The position numbers were made by a program, and so were the translations under genes. Shown here piece by piece: positions 47,423 to 59,763 of a stretch of 64,000 bases of DNA. Numbering within the stretch: the first letter of the stretch is position 1; each line of letters opens with the position of its first letter. The stretch lies in contig CP141132.1 in assembly GCA_035236585.1 (NCBI GenBank), forward strand, positions 63,647,880 to 63,711,879. The letters run 5' to 3'. The stretch is from Warburgia ugandensis (taxonomy: Eukaryota > Streptophyta > Magnoliopsida > Canellales > Canellaceae). Under the pieces are notes generated by a model. The model saw only the letters and a program-made list of their open reading frames with translations, was not told the DNA's origin and did not search any database.

Positions 47423-48600
47423 TGTAATAACCTCATTTTTCCATTTAATTTAACATAATTCTATCATTTTATTAGCATTAAAATAAAATAGAAATTAAAT
47501 TTTTTTGAAGTTGGACTTCTATGGAATTTATCTTTGTAAAACTTAAAACCAGGTTTAGGAACCTTAATATTTTGGATTGTACTCAAAAAAAGGATTCTAA
47601 TGGCACCAAGAACACTAAAATCAAAATTTAGGTATTTTGCGAACAAACAACATTTTGGAAAATTCACTTGGTAGGCCCCACTCACAAAAATCTATAGCAA
47701 ACAAGTCACATGACCACTAACATGCCTGATTAAAAAGAAAAAATTATTACATTTGAAAAGAATTAGTTATATAAATATATATAATATAATATAACATTTA
47801 AAATAAAAATGACTAAAGTTTACAAGGAAGGGACTAGTTTTGAAACTTCATATATTTGATACTTGGTTGTAATAGGCCAAACCAGGTGGAGAGGCATCAT
47901 GGTAGTGTTAGAGCCTCCACACCATGTTTCCCATACACATGGCGTGATAGTTTACCTGTTCTAGTATCAACGGGTAGTGCAGACTTGAGGTAGTCTTATC
48001 TACTGCACAGAGGTTATTTTCAAGATTTTAGGCTTGTATATGTTTATCTTGATAATGCAAGAAGTGCATGGAACCATGGAACTTTAGGTCTATATTGAGT
48101 AATGACCTACAAATAGATAGCCAAATTTTAAGTGGTGTTATACTTTGGAGACCTCAGTTAGGAGGCAAATCCATGGATATTAGCAACATCTATATTATGA
48201 GATACACTAGTGTGTTTAAAGGATTTTTTGATTTTATTCCTTCTCATCTATTTATTACTTGACAATGATTTGATATCCATGTGTGGATGAGTATATGCAT
48301 AAGACGATAAATGATGGGAGATATGCTGTGACTATATATAATTTATGAAATTCCTTACAACATTTATTATTACTTTTGAAGTATCATGTGTGAATACTTT
48401 AAACTGAAGGAAATTGAAATGATTGGGTATAAATTCTCTGTACAAAAATGAATTTGTACCTTCACTATTCTATTATACTATTTATTATGCATCTTATTCT
48501 TCGAAACAACATGACAAATAACTGTGGAATCTCTATTGGATTTGAAATTGTATAAATTGTCATATTAGATGAAAAATCTTCCTATACAAGTGCAAGCTTG

Positions 48601-48632
48601 CTGAGATATTGTACTTGTTTACAATATCTTAG
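48601..48632 (+). other. LTR hairpin in G1
   Basis: CTGAGATATTGTA pairs with TACAATATCTTAG through one G-T pair. It is the counterpart of the hairpin at 8096-8135: stem pairs change together while the structure remains. Confidence 0.65.
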
Positions 48633-48953
48633 GGTTGAAGAAATAGAGTAGAGGAAACTAAAGATTATACTAGAAGTTGTAAAAGAAATTAGAGAAGGTA
48701 ATGTCAAACAGCTGTACAACCTTGTTAAGATTATCTAGAATTGAAGTAGTAGGTTGATTTATTATGAATTTTGTTTCTTTGACATGTGGACATGCAATAT
48801 TAAACCTTGGAAGTGTGACGTGACTAGATTGATCTTAGTGGCACTAGTTAGTCTTCTAAGTGTTATTTTGGTGACTAAACTTTGATCTTCAATATATATA
48901 TATATATATAACTATGTGTATATATTTGTGATTGAATGGAGAATGAGTCCCCC

Positions 48954-48997
<44 letters not shown>
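48954..48997. repeat. (TTA)15 microsatellite
   Basis: A 44-base run of TTA. It creates open frames of poly-Tyr and poly-Ile on the two strands (48889-49104), which are not genes. Confidence 0.92.
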
Positions 48998-49286
48998 TTG
49001 ACTCTATCAAACTTTTGGTAGGAAATAGGATCTATCAAACTTTTGGTAGAAATGAAACAATCATTTTCCCAAAGAGTCCATGTTTTTTTAAAGGAATATG
49101 ACACTTGGGATTTTCAAAACTTTTTGATATAAGCTATTTTCCTATGTTTGATTTTTAAAGCATCATTCAAAACATGGGACCCCACATTTGGATAAGATTT
49201 TGCCAAAAAGTTGTATAATAAGCGAGGATATCATAGTTTGTAGCAAAGCCTAGTGTCCCAGACTTGTTTATTGCGACGTCGTGACA

Positions 49287-49452
49287 CTAGTCAATCCTTT
49301 CACATCCAGTCTGACATGTCCAAAAATTCATAGTAATGTAGGAGTGGTCATCACTAAGGGTAAGTGAGAAATGGAAGCTAATGCCCATTAGTGTTAGCTT
49401 TGGACTGATGACTACTTAGAGGAGGATGTGGTCTTGTGAAGGGCAGGTGATA
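49287..49452. other. Unassigned DNA
   Basis: 166 bases between G1 and the leader fragment of H. It does not match the A/F leader continuation and shows no ORF or motif that I recognise. Confidence 0.4.
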
Positions 49453-49737
49453 AATGAGGCCTTACTACAAGTTTACTCAAAACCTAATCTAAATAAGCAA
49501 GAAAATTCTAATTAAGTTAATGAATCTTTGATCAACAGGATCACACCATTCCTTTTGTCAAATTCTCCTTGCACAAAATAAGAAAGATGGTAAAATTATG
49601 AGGAATTAGTAAAATATGGAAGAATGATACAAAACCCTAATTTAATGCAACCTAATACCACACAACAAAGATAAATAATCTAAATAAAGATCCAACCTCA
49701 AATATGTTGCGATTCCTCGGCAACAGTGCCAAAATCT
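49453..49737 (-). other. Extra leader fragment and primer-binding site left of the H 3' LTR
   Basis: 49453-49710 matches the H leader 56510-56740 (atgaggcc.tactacaag; ctccttgcacaaaataagaaagatgg). The primer-binding site at 49711-49733 reads GGCACTGTTGCCGAGGAATC on the minus strand, better kept than in H itself. This is the 5' end of another internal region whose 5' LTR is 49738-52538, so that LTR served two internal regions, as in the A/J pair. Confidence 0.7.
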
Positions 49738-52538
49738 TAGGCAACTTTAAAATTACTCACAAGCGTACAAATCAATGTAGTAATTGCACATGAGAGAGGT
49801 CAAACCCACAAGGAATCTTACAAATTTTTATGTTGGATGGATCTTATTTAAAGTGATTAAATTCAGCCAATGAGAGAAATTGATTGGATTTGCATTCAAA
49901 CTAGAAAAGTAAATGATAAAAGAAAGGAAATATGCATGAACTAGAAACAACAATTAAAAGAAACTTTTTAAAACTAAAGGTATGCAATGGGCTTCGAAAC
50001 TAACACGCATTCAATAAAGAAACTAATGTAAAACTAGAATGAATGAAGCTAAGAAAGTTAAACCAAAGGAAACTTGCTAAAAATGAGACTTTCCTAAATA
50101 TAATTAGAAACTTTTTAAAAGTAGCACTTTATAAAACCAATGTAGGAAACTTTCTAAACTAAAGTAACATATAAGTAACTAATGAAATATGACTATATTT
50201 AATAAAAATTTAGAAACATCCATGTAAATGAAAACTACAGTTAAGGAAACTTTCTAATTTTAACACTTCCTCATCATAAAACTTTCTAAAGATGGAACAT
50301 TCCAAAACTCAATTAGGAAACTTCATAAAACTAAACTAAGATGTAAACAATGAATTAACTATTTCTAAACCAATATTAACCAAAACAAACAAAACAATAA
50401 TAAAGGATGTTGTACCTTAGTACCACGTTCATGATCCATTGAATCATGTCATGGCTCATGGTATCAAAGATGGATGAAACTACTAAATCAAAGACTCACT
50501 TATTGTATTCTAATCAAAGAAATTAATAAATGACCTAAAATTTTAATGGCTTCCTAAGGAATCAAGCAAATGAGGTGTAAAGATTGCTAGAAATTTAGCA
50601 TAAACTTCGAATGGAAAAATTCCAAATTTCAAGCACTTAAGAAACTCAAATCCAACCAAGCCTGGAAAGCAATTGAACTATCTCTTTTTACTCAAAATAA
50701 CACTCAAGATCCAAACTACTTCACTAATGGCAACAATCATGAACAATGAACTTCTACAAACATCATTAAGCAAAAAATTACATCCAAAGAGTGCCCATAT
50801 TACATAGATTAGAACATGAAAAATATGCACTCTTCCCACACTTGAAACTTGACTCAAATCAAGCATCCAGCATACTCAAATGCTCTCAAAATAAACTAAG
50901 ATGGCATGTGAGTAAAATGTAAGTGAGAATTTAAGAGAAAGATGGTTGGAATGATGGGTCTACTTAAGGCAACAAATTCCTAGAAGTAGTTCCAAATTCA
51001 AGGTAAAAATGTGGAATTCAAGGAGGGAAATCAATGATGCAAGCCTTTCCTTCTCTTGGCTGTCACTACCAGAGGAGAAATACCTTTTATCTTTAATGAA
51101 TAATTAAGAAAAAAACTAAGAAATTGGAAGCACATAAGGAAATATAAATGTGAAAGAAAAATCAAAACACGGAAGCAAAGCAAAGAAACAAAGTACTGAT
51201 CAAGAATTCAAGCGCAAAAACAAAGGACAAAAACTTTAGAAATCCAATAGAAAGTAGCCGAAAATAAATCCAAAGTCTAAATAAAGCTCCAAAGATCACC
51301 AAGCTAGAGTGCAACTTTTCAAGGTTTTGTCACCAAACCTCTACTTAATAAAAATGTGGAATCCATGAGAATTTAGAGTTTTGGGTTTCCATTGTGATGG
51401 GGCTTAATTAAGAAGGGAAATTGGATCTAGATCTATGGTTTTAATGAGGGAGAGTTAGGTGGAGAATTAGGTAAGCAAGTGAGGTCATAAGATGATATCA
51501 TGGCTGCTTACCTTGTGTTCAGAAAAGGGGGAGGCGTCCTCTTCTTAGGAAGGTGGCAAACAGTTCCTTCCCTTCTAAATATATGGTATTTTGGCTATTA
51601 GAAAGAGATAAAAACAGAAAGGAAAATGGTATGATAGATTGGAAATGATCTAAGCTTTTTTATTTTCTTTGACTTGAAGAAGATCTATAGGTTTCCCAAT
51701 TAGGAAATTACTTAAAATGTCAACTAAGCAAGGGGGAGGGTTCACCATCTTAGGAGGATGGATCCCTCCTTAAGCCAAAATTGTGGACTCCTAGTTTAGG
51801 TGGAGGAAAAGATAGAAAATGGAAAGTGGAACTAGAAATTCTCTCTTGATTGATCAACCTATACATGATCATTTTACCTTTTACAAATATCTCTCAAAAC
51901 CTTTCAACTATCCATTGAAAATCACACTTCTTAACATAGGCTAATTAGTCCACCAAGAGTATCACTCCTTGTCCCATGGATCCATGTGGCTTGATGGCTC
52001 ATTCCTCAGTGGCTTAAATGTCTAACTCTAGTGGCTTGAAAACTTGGATGGCTTAGCTTACTTAGTGTTTCTACTTGGATTAGGAAACCTCATGAATGGC
52101 TCAAAATCTCATGCAAAGTAATGGAAATTATGGCCTTATGCATGGACCATTTCAATGACATTTGATGCTTTCCATTACCTTCCTTGGTTGCCTTAGGATG
52201 GTCTTTAACCTTGATCTAGCTTTGAAATGATGACATTAAGGCTTTGGTTTGATCTTCTCATTTTGATCTTTAATTCTCATCTTGATCAATTTGGGACTTT
52301 AGATCACCTTCTCAATACCTACAAAAGATGAATAGCCCTAATTAAATCCTAAATTTTTTTACCATTCACATAGTTACTTTGGATTAGCTTCTAAACCTGC
52401 AAAATATAAAAATTTTGAATTATTAGGTCAGAAATGCATGTGTTACAAATTTTCAAAAAAACCCTAGAAATAACTTTATATTTTATAATATATGGGCCAC
52501 TAATTGGATACTTTTTATGCAAAATTAAACACTTATCA
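49738..52538 (-). repeat. 3' LTR of element H, shared with a left-hand internal fragment
   Basis: 2801 bp from TAGGCAACTTTAAAATT (a mutated TG end) to ...CACTTATCA. It aligns throughout with 56771-59650. The conserved palindrome region is at 51050-51080, U3 ggctt repeats at 51990-52060. The duplicated catgat motif is blurred at 50420-50462. Confidence 0.82.
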
Positions 52539-52549
52539 CAAACCCCAAG
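52539..52549 (-). other. Polypurine tract of element H
   Basis: The minus strand reads CTTGGGGTTTG directly before TGATAAG. Confidence 0.65.
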
Positions 52550-54772
52550 TAGCATTTTGTTAGTGGCAACCAAAAACTGTGAAAAATCTTAAAAATAAAA
52601 TGGTTATTGTTTTCGTAAGTACTCACAATTACATTTAGCATATGCAAAAAACCTTTAAACCCCTAGGATACCCCTAGTGGATGAGTTTAACCTTGTGAGG
52701 GTTTGTAATGAATATACCTGCAAAAATTTCATAAGGCTAAGCCCTTTATTTTATCTTAGAGAATTATTATCCATTAGCACTCTACTAGATTTAATAACTT
52801 AGTAAAGATGATTGAAAAATTCTACAAGTTATTTACATAACAAAGCCATTTTATTATAGTTTCATCTTGGATTGCAATGTGTTTATAGGCTACATAAGTC
52901 AGGACTTCTAAATAGATATGCTCATTGCTCCTTTGGAAAGATGTCTCGACCTTATATTCTCACTAGTGTACACTAAAAAATAAGGCTCTTAGAGCAAAGG
53001 GATCAAACAAAATTCTCTCACTATCACATAACCTTTTAAGCACCAATGAGACAAAGGAATATGTGATCCCTATGAATGGATCCCATTACCATGACCAATA
53101 AGGGTAGTTCACCTTAATTCCTTCATAATTATATCTACATTAAGGCTACTTTCTACCTTAATATCAACAAGTCTTTAGATAAGATGAAATGTAGGCTAGG
53201 GAATGGTTCTGAAAGGAAAGGTAAAAGGATTCAAAGTTTCAAATCTGAGTAGTGGTCTTCAATGAATATTTGTTTGGACAATTTTCATTTTGGTTACACT
53301 AAAGTATATACCTTTCTATTTTTCCTTTCTCTTCAACTTTTGTTTCTATTCTATTTTTCTTTGTATTTCATTAAACAAAGGCTTTCTCTATGTAGATACT
53401 TTCGATATTTTTCACTTCTTAGACTTTTGTCCTAGATTTTTAATTGCTATTTCTACTCATTTTTGAAGAATAGTAATGGATATTTGAACTAGGTTTCTAG
53501 GTCAAGGTAAATAAGGTTTGAAAGGAAAAGGCTTACAAAGAGGATCTAAGGATCTAACTAGTGGTATAATATCTAGGTAGGCTATATGTCTCTAGGCTTA
53601 AAAAAGGATGACCTATATCATTTCATAGGCTTTATGTCTCTAGGCTAAAACAAGGATGGAAACTAAGTTAGTACACCTTTTGGTTCTTAGAATTTTGATC
53701 AAAACAACAATACTAGGATCTTTCTAAGTAATATATGCTGAAGAAAGTACATAATTATATATAACCCTTAGAAAAATGATAGTCTCTAAAACTCACAGGG
53801 TATACAAGTATCTATTGATTTTTCTTAGAGTTTCTAAGTCATAACCATATATCAGTCTTGACTATGTACTATGTGTACGCATGTTCTAAGATCTCACTTT
53901 TATAAAACACTTTAAGACATTAATAAAATGTAAAATTAACCATATACATTGCTATCAAGAAGTTAAAGTAGTAAAAATACTAAGCTTCAAACAATCCAAT
54001 TCTTGTCACAATAGAGGAACTTTGACCTAAAAACTTTGAAATCTCAAAAAATTTCAAATTTTCTTTTTGTTAAAAAAAAAAAAAAAAAACTCAGAGATCT
54101 CATGCATATTTACACTCCCCATCCTAAACTAAACTATGTACCCAATATTTTGAAGTATAAGACACTTATTTGATAAACGAATGATGTAAAACAATAAGAC
54201 TCTAAAATCCTAGTTTGCCACCAAATGAGCTCTAAGTTTAATGTCTTTAGCTAGACTAGACTAGCTAATCTCCTCTAAACCTAATTGATTAACCTAATAC
54301 AAACTCTAATAATGGAGGAATTTCTCTCTTCATGTAAGAATATCACATTAGTCAATGTACATCCTCTGCTTCGAAATGTTTGGTGGTAACAACAATGTAG
54401 TAGGAAAGACCACAATGAATTTAATTTTTTGATGACTAATTCAAGATGAATGGCTTTATTTTTTACCAAAATTTGGGATGATAATGACCATTGCAATTAT
54501 TATATATTTTTCTCCTTCTCTCTTATATTTTCCTAAAATTGGTGACTAAGGTGCCTCTGTATTTTGCTAATGTATACCCTAGAGGTAGTTGATATTGATC
54601 CAAAACATCAATTGATACTTCTTCTTCTAGTTCACTAAGTTCTTATAAGATTTTTGATGGGACTATATTGTTATCAAGTGTTTGGTCAAATAAGGTCTGA
54701 GGTCCAATTAGGTACCTCTTCTATACTATAAGCCACAGTTAGAATTTGAGTTGCAGGGGATTCTACTCAGTC
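52550..54772 (-). other. 3' non-coding region of H
   Basis: Contains the conserved polypurine-tract-proximal block (52615-52710), long AT-rich DNA, a run of 18 A at 54072-54089, and at 54300-54420 the diverged counterpart of the duplicated small ORF of J. There is no pol. Confidence 0.6.
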
Positions 54773-55640
54773 TTACCATTGAGAAGTGGCCACTGAAGGT
54801 TCATTGTCTAAATATTTATTCCCTTCATCAATGGATGTCTCATCATCATAGTCATGAAAAGGACTAGGACATGACTCGAGTGGATATATGTTGGAGGGTT
54901 CAAAAGAAAGGATGGAAATCTTATAGGTCAAAAAGAACATATAGTATTTCCATACTAGTAATTCTTTCAAAAGTTTTTTCACTCTCCTCCCTAATTTGTT
55001 TGTTTCCCCAAGCCATTGCATAATTTCATCATGCATTTGATCTTATTAAAATACCATCTACTCAATCAATCATTGAATTTGAGTCTCTCCTAATGATTGT
55101 TTTGACTTGTATTGCTCAAATTACAAGTGGAATTGGGGCACTGGGAAAGGATTGATCTAGTTGGATCCAGATAGTTGTCCCTGATATTCTTAAAAATCAT
55201 GGTAGGGTTGAGTAAGGTGGGACCATGCTAGTTCTTCCCTATAGTGGCAATTCTAAGACCATAGTTGTTCATAATGCCTAACCCATCCATTATAATCTTG
55301 GTAGTCTATCTTAGCGTAATAGTGATTGTTAGGTTTAGGGAATGCACTAGGTACATCCACTTGCTCCTGATAGTATTCATTGTAGGTGGAGCTTGATGAC
55401 CATGAAGTGGGAGGTTATGGAGGTTTAAAAGAGGCATAGTCATGACACTAAGGTTTTTGAAATGGCTGAGTATAATAATTCTTATTTGGAGGTTGTTGAT
55501 ATGACTTAGTATATGAATTATTATATTGGGGTTGTTAATATGCCTCAGTATGTTGCTTAGAAGCAAAGAACCTATTCAAGTAATTCTATATTTTCTCCAT
55601 CACAGCATCTAATCTATGATATTTATGGGACTAATCAGGA
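54773..55640 (-). pseudogene. Gag-like region of non-autonomous element H
   Basis: 54773-55036 is an 87-codon frame ending PLESCPSPFHDYDDETSI and LDNEPSVATSQW, clearly related to the J ORF at 11261-11653. Upstream, 55150-55560 in shifting frames gives the Tyr/Gln-rich part (YYTQPFQKP; VDVPSAFPKPNNHYYAK; YHDF.EYQGQLS). The order is the same as in J: aromatic Gln-rich module, then acidic module. Stops and frameshifts make it inactive. No retroviral-type gag signature, protease or pol is present. Function unknown. Confidence 0.5.
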
Positions 55641-56740
55641 TATGCTTTGCCTATGTTTCATAACTATTCTCATAAGGTATTGGCTTGGGAGTAAAATAGT
55701 ATGAAACTAATTTCCTATCCCCTTCTTGGTAGGCCATTGTACTCAAAACAAATCATTGTAAACAACAAATGAGAACCTTTTTATGTGAATTTAATAAATC
55801 TAGATAGATCCTTTTGTCTAGGCTTGACCATTACTTATCAATTAGGTTCTACTCTAAAGTGGCTAATACAATTCTTCCTAGAAGGAGACGTTTAGATCTC
55901 AATAACTATCAAAGAAAGTTGTGGGAAAATCATTTGGATTTTGCATACCCCCTATAACCACGATGTTCAGAAGCCACTGGAGTGACAATAGATCTCCTCT
56001 TTCCAAAAGGATCCTATGAGCTCAATACCTTAGGTCTCTTACTAGTTAATTTTAGATTAAAATTAATGGCTAGGGTTGCAAGCATACAGGGAGATTAATT
56101 AATTACCTAGGTAGGCCAAGGATCAAGTGATGAAATCTAGTCCTCATCTTATGAGGGTTCCTGTGGGGCCTTTACTATCAATGTGTTCCATCCACCATAA
56201 AGTAATAAACATGCAATGCAATGTAAGGAAAGGGAAACTAATGCTTAGCTATATGCTATCTAACAAGGCCACTTTTGTTAAATAGGTGCAATCTAATGCA
56301 ACAAGTATAATGAATGACCCTAAGCTATATTAGTTACAATACTAACCAATATGCAAATTATATTAAATGCAATTACACTAATAAAGAAAAAGAAAATGAG
56401 GAAGGCTTACAGTGAGGTTTTTTATGAAGATCAAGTGTGGGCCACTATACCCTACGCTTGCCTTGTATTATTACAAGCCATTTAAAAGGAAAGAAATAAT
56501 TGCAAATTACAATGGGGCCTCACTACAAGTTCACTAAAAACCTAATCTAAAAGCAAGAAAATCCTAATTAGGTAGATGAAGCTTTGGCCCACAAGATCAC
56601 CCCTGCTCCTTTTGCAAAATTCTTCTTGCACAAAATAAGAAAGATGGTCAATTCATGAGAAATTAGCAAAATGTGCAAGAATGATACAAAAACCCTAATT
56701 TAATACAATCTAAATAAAGATCTAGGAACAAATCTATTGG
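55641..56740 (-). other. Conserved 5' leader of H
   Basis: Aligns with J and C leaders. The main block is 55965-56030 (ctataaccacgatgttcag, gtgacaatagatctcctc). 56120-56165 and 56430-56470 are the other shared blocks. Confidence 0.65.
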
Positions 56741-56741
56741 G

Positions 56742-56768
56742 ATTCCCCAACAACAATGCGAAAAACTT
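56742..56768 (-). other. Primer-binding site of H
   Basis: The minus strand reads TTTTTCGCATTGTTGTTGGG then GAATCCC, a decayed form of the site seen at 49711-49733. Confidence 0.55.
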
Positions 56769-56770
56769 GG

Positions 56771-59650
56771 TGTCGCTTTAAAATTACTCATAAATGCATG
56801 AATCAATGTAATAGTTGCACGCAAGAAAGGTCCAACCCATGAGGAATCTCACAAATTTATTTGTTGGATGGATCTTATTTAAAGTGCTTAACTTCAACCA
56901 AAGATAGAGATTGATTGGCTTTGAATTCAAACTAAAAAAGTAAATGACAAAAGAAAGGAAATATGCCTAAAACTAGAAAATACAATTAAAAGAAACTTTG
57001 TAAAATTAAAGCGAAACAAATATGCATTCAATAAAGAAACTAATATAGAGCCAGAATGATTAAAACAAAGAAACTTGAACCATAGGAAACTTGCTAAAAA
57101 TGAGAATTTCATAAATTAACACTTTCCTAAACTAGAATTAGAAACTTTTTAAAAATAGAAAATTCTAAAACCAATTTAGGAAAATTTATAAAACTAAACT
57201 AATATGCAAAAACAAGAAACATGCAGGTAAATGGAAACTACATGTAAAGAAACTTTCTAAATATAACACTTCCCAATCCTAAAACTTTCTAAAGATGAAA
57301 ATTTTCAAAACTCCATTTGAAAACTTCTTAAAACTACATTAAGATATAAAAAATGAATTAAATATTGTTAGACTAAGATTAACTAACTAAACAAAACAAT
57401 AATCAAAGAGGTTTCACCTTAGTACCATGCACATGATCCATGGAATGGTGCACATGATTCATGGGGTCAAAGATGGCTAACACTACTAAATCAAAGACTA
57501 ACTAACATGTAATATAATCAAAGTACTTAATAAAAAATATAAATATATTCTTAAGGAATCAAGCAAATAAGGTGTAAAGACTACGAGAAATTTAGCATGA
57601 ACTTTGAATGGAAAAATTTCAGATTCAAGCACTTAAGAAACTCAAATCTAAACAAGCATGGAAAGCAATTGAACTAGCACTTTTTATGCAAGATAACACT
57701 CAAGATCTAAATTACTTTACTATTAATAACAATCACAAACAATGAACTTCAACAAACGTTATTGACTAAGCAACAAATTACATCCAGAAGTGGGCACCTA
57801 TTACATAAATTAGAACATGAAAAATATGCACTCTTCTCACACTTGAAACTTAATTCAAATCAAACATCCAAAACACTCAAATGCTCCCAAACAAAATTAA
57901 GATGACATGTAAGTGAAATACAAAAGATAATTCAAGACAATGATGGCTGGAATGATGGGGCTAGTTAAGCCAAAAAAAGCCTAGAACTAGTTCCAAATTT
58001 AAGCTAAAAAAAGTGGAAGTCAAAGAGGAAGATGAATAATTCAAGCTTTTCCTTCTCTTAGTTGTCACTACTAGAGGAGAATTAACTTGTATCATTGATG
58101 AATAAGCAAGAAAAATCTGAGAAATTGGAAGCAGAGAACTAACAAAAGCTAGGAGGAATTATGAATGAGAAAGTGAAATCAAAATAAGGAAATAAAGAAA
58201 GAAGATAAGGAAATGAAAGTACTAACTTAGAACTAAAGTACAAAAAAGGAAGCCCCGGTACACATACTCCCACCTATGCAGGGTTCGGGGAAGGGGCAGA
58301 CCACAAGGGTTTATAATATAGAAACAAAGTACAAAAATAAAGGAAAAAATACTTGAGAAATCCAATCGACAGTAGCCCAAATGAAATCCAAAGTCCAAAC
58401 AAAGCTCCAAAGATCACCAAGCTAGAGTACAAATTTTCAAGGTTTTGTCACCAAACCTCTACTTAGTAAAAATGTGGATTCCATGGGAATTTATAAAGTT
58501 TTGATGAGGGCTTAATTAAGAAGGGAAAGTGGATCTATATCTAGGGTTTTAATGAGGGAGAGTTAAGTGGAGAATTAGACAAGCAAGTGAGGTCATAAGA
58601 TGACAACATGGCTAGTTGCCATGCATATAGAAATGGGGGAAGCATCGTCTTCTTAGGAATGTGCCATTCAGCTCCTTCCCTTCTAAATATATTGTATTTT
58701 GGTTGATGGAAAGAGATAAAAATTAAAAGGAAAATGGTACAAAAGATTTGGAATGATCGAAGGCTTTTTATTTTCTTTGACTTAAAATAGATTTAAGGGT
58801 TTCCTAATTAGCGAACCACTTAAGCTGTCAACTAAGCAAGGGGGAGGCATCACCTTTCTAGGAAGGTGGCTCCCTCCTTAATCCAAAAATTTGGAGCCCT
58901 AGTTTAGGTGGAGGAAAAGATAGAGAATGGAAGTGGAAATCTCTCTTGAATGGTCCACCTATGCATGATCATCTTACCTTTTACAAATATCTTTCAAAAC
59001 CTTCCAATTATCCTTTGCAAATCACACTTTTTAAAGAGGATAATTGCTTAAAATAGTCCCCCGAGTGTATCACACCCTATGGCATGGTTCCATGTGGCTT
59101 GATGGCTCGTTTCTTGGTGGTTTGATAGTCTAACTCCCTTGTCTTGAAAACTTGGATGGCTTGGCCTACTTAGGTTTCCTAATTGGACTAGGAAACCTCA
59201 TGAATGGCTCCAATTCTCATACTAAGTGATGGAAATGTATGGCCCTTTGCATCAACCATTTTAATCATATTTGATCCTTCCCATCTCCATCTTTTGCTTG
59301 CATTAGGATGGTCTTTAACCATGATCTGACTTTGAAATGATGATATTTAGGGTTTGGTTTGATCTTCTCCTTTTGATCTTCAATTCTCATCTTGATCAAT
59401 CTCGACCTTTTGATAACCTTCTCAACACCTACAAAAGATGAAAAACCCTAATTAAATCCTAAAAAATTATGGGCATTCACATACTTACTCTAGATTAGCT
59501 TTTAAACCTGCAAGATATCAAACTTTTGAATTATTAGGTTAGAAATGCATACCTTACAAATTTTTAGAAAATATCATTGAAATAGCTTTATATTTTATAA
59601 TACATAAGCTACTAATTTGATACTTTTTATACAAAATTGAACACTTATCA
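56771..59650 (-). repeat. 5' LTR of element H
   Basis: 2880 bp from TGTCGCTTTAAAATT to ...CACTTATCA. It has the duplicated motif TGCACATGATCCATGG/TGCACATGATTCATGG (57428-57464), the palindrome region (58050-58081), a TATA-like TTTATAAA near 58488, and U3 ggctt repeats (59095-59170). A 79-bp SINE-like insertion at 58247-58325 is absent from the 3' LTR. Its right end abuts chromovirus integrase. Confidence 0.85.
58247..58325 (+). mobile_element. SINE fragment (Au-like) in the H 5' LTR
   Basis: 79 GC-rich bases flanked by a perfect 12-bp direct repeat AAAGTACAAAAA (58235-58246 and 58326-58337), with no counterpart in the sister LTR. It contains cacatactcccacctatgc, gggttcggggaagg and accacaagggtt, phrases I recognise from the central part of the plant Au SINE family. 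It is much shorter than a full SINE and lacks a T or A tail. Family assignment is from memory of the consensus; the insertion itself is seen directly. Confidence 0.6.
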
Positions 59651-59763
59651 CTGAGGGAATGGGCATTCATTGGAAGGGCAGTTAGGATGGGCATTTCCCA
59701 CTAGTTGAGTTCATGTACAACAACAACTTAAATGCGACTATTGGCATGGCTCCTTATGAGCCG
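59651..59763 (+). pseudogene. Chromovirus integrase core fragment
   Basis: One frame reads DGHFPLVEFMYNNNLNATIGMAPYEP, the end of the integrase core of plant chromoviruses (Tekay/Del type), with one upstream stop. It is bounded on the left by the H LTR and on the right by LTR L3. The rest resumes at 62359. Confidence 0.8.

Larger units (their letters stand above)
47423..49286 (+). mobile_element. Solo LTR G1, chromovirus family
   Basis: Begins TGTAATAACC and ends GTCGTGACA. The start aligns with the chromovirus 3' LTR at 62820 (tgtaataacc..atttttt.; aggtattttg; ctca.aaaaatcta.ag), which fixes orientation and family. Relative to that copy it lacks about 630 bases near 47840 (63268-63903 in G2). 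It holds the hairpin 48601-48632, (TA)n at 48893-48910 and (TTA)15 at 48954-48997. Flanks are CCACT and CTAGT, so no clear target duplication. There is no coding sequence. Confidence 0.7.

Noticed and set aside
48889-49104. Frames with poly-Ile or poly-Tyr
   Set aside because: Products of the (TTA)15 microsatellite.
58222-58410. 62-codon minus-strand frame with hydrophobic ends
   Set aside because: Chance frame across the SINE fragment; absent from the sister LTR.
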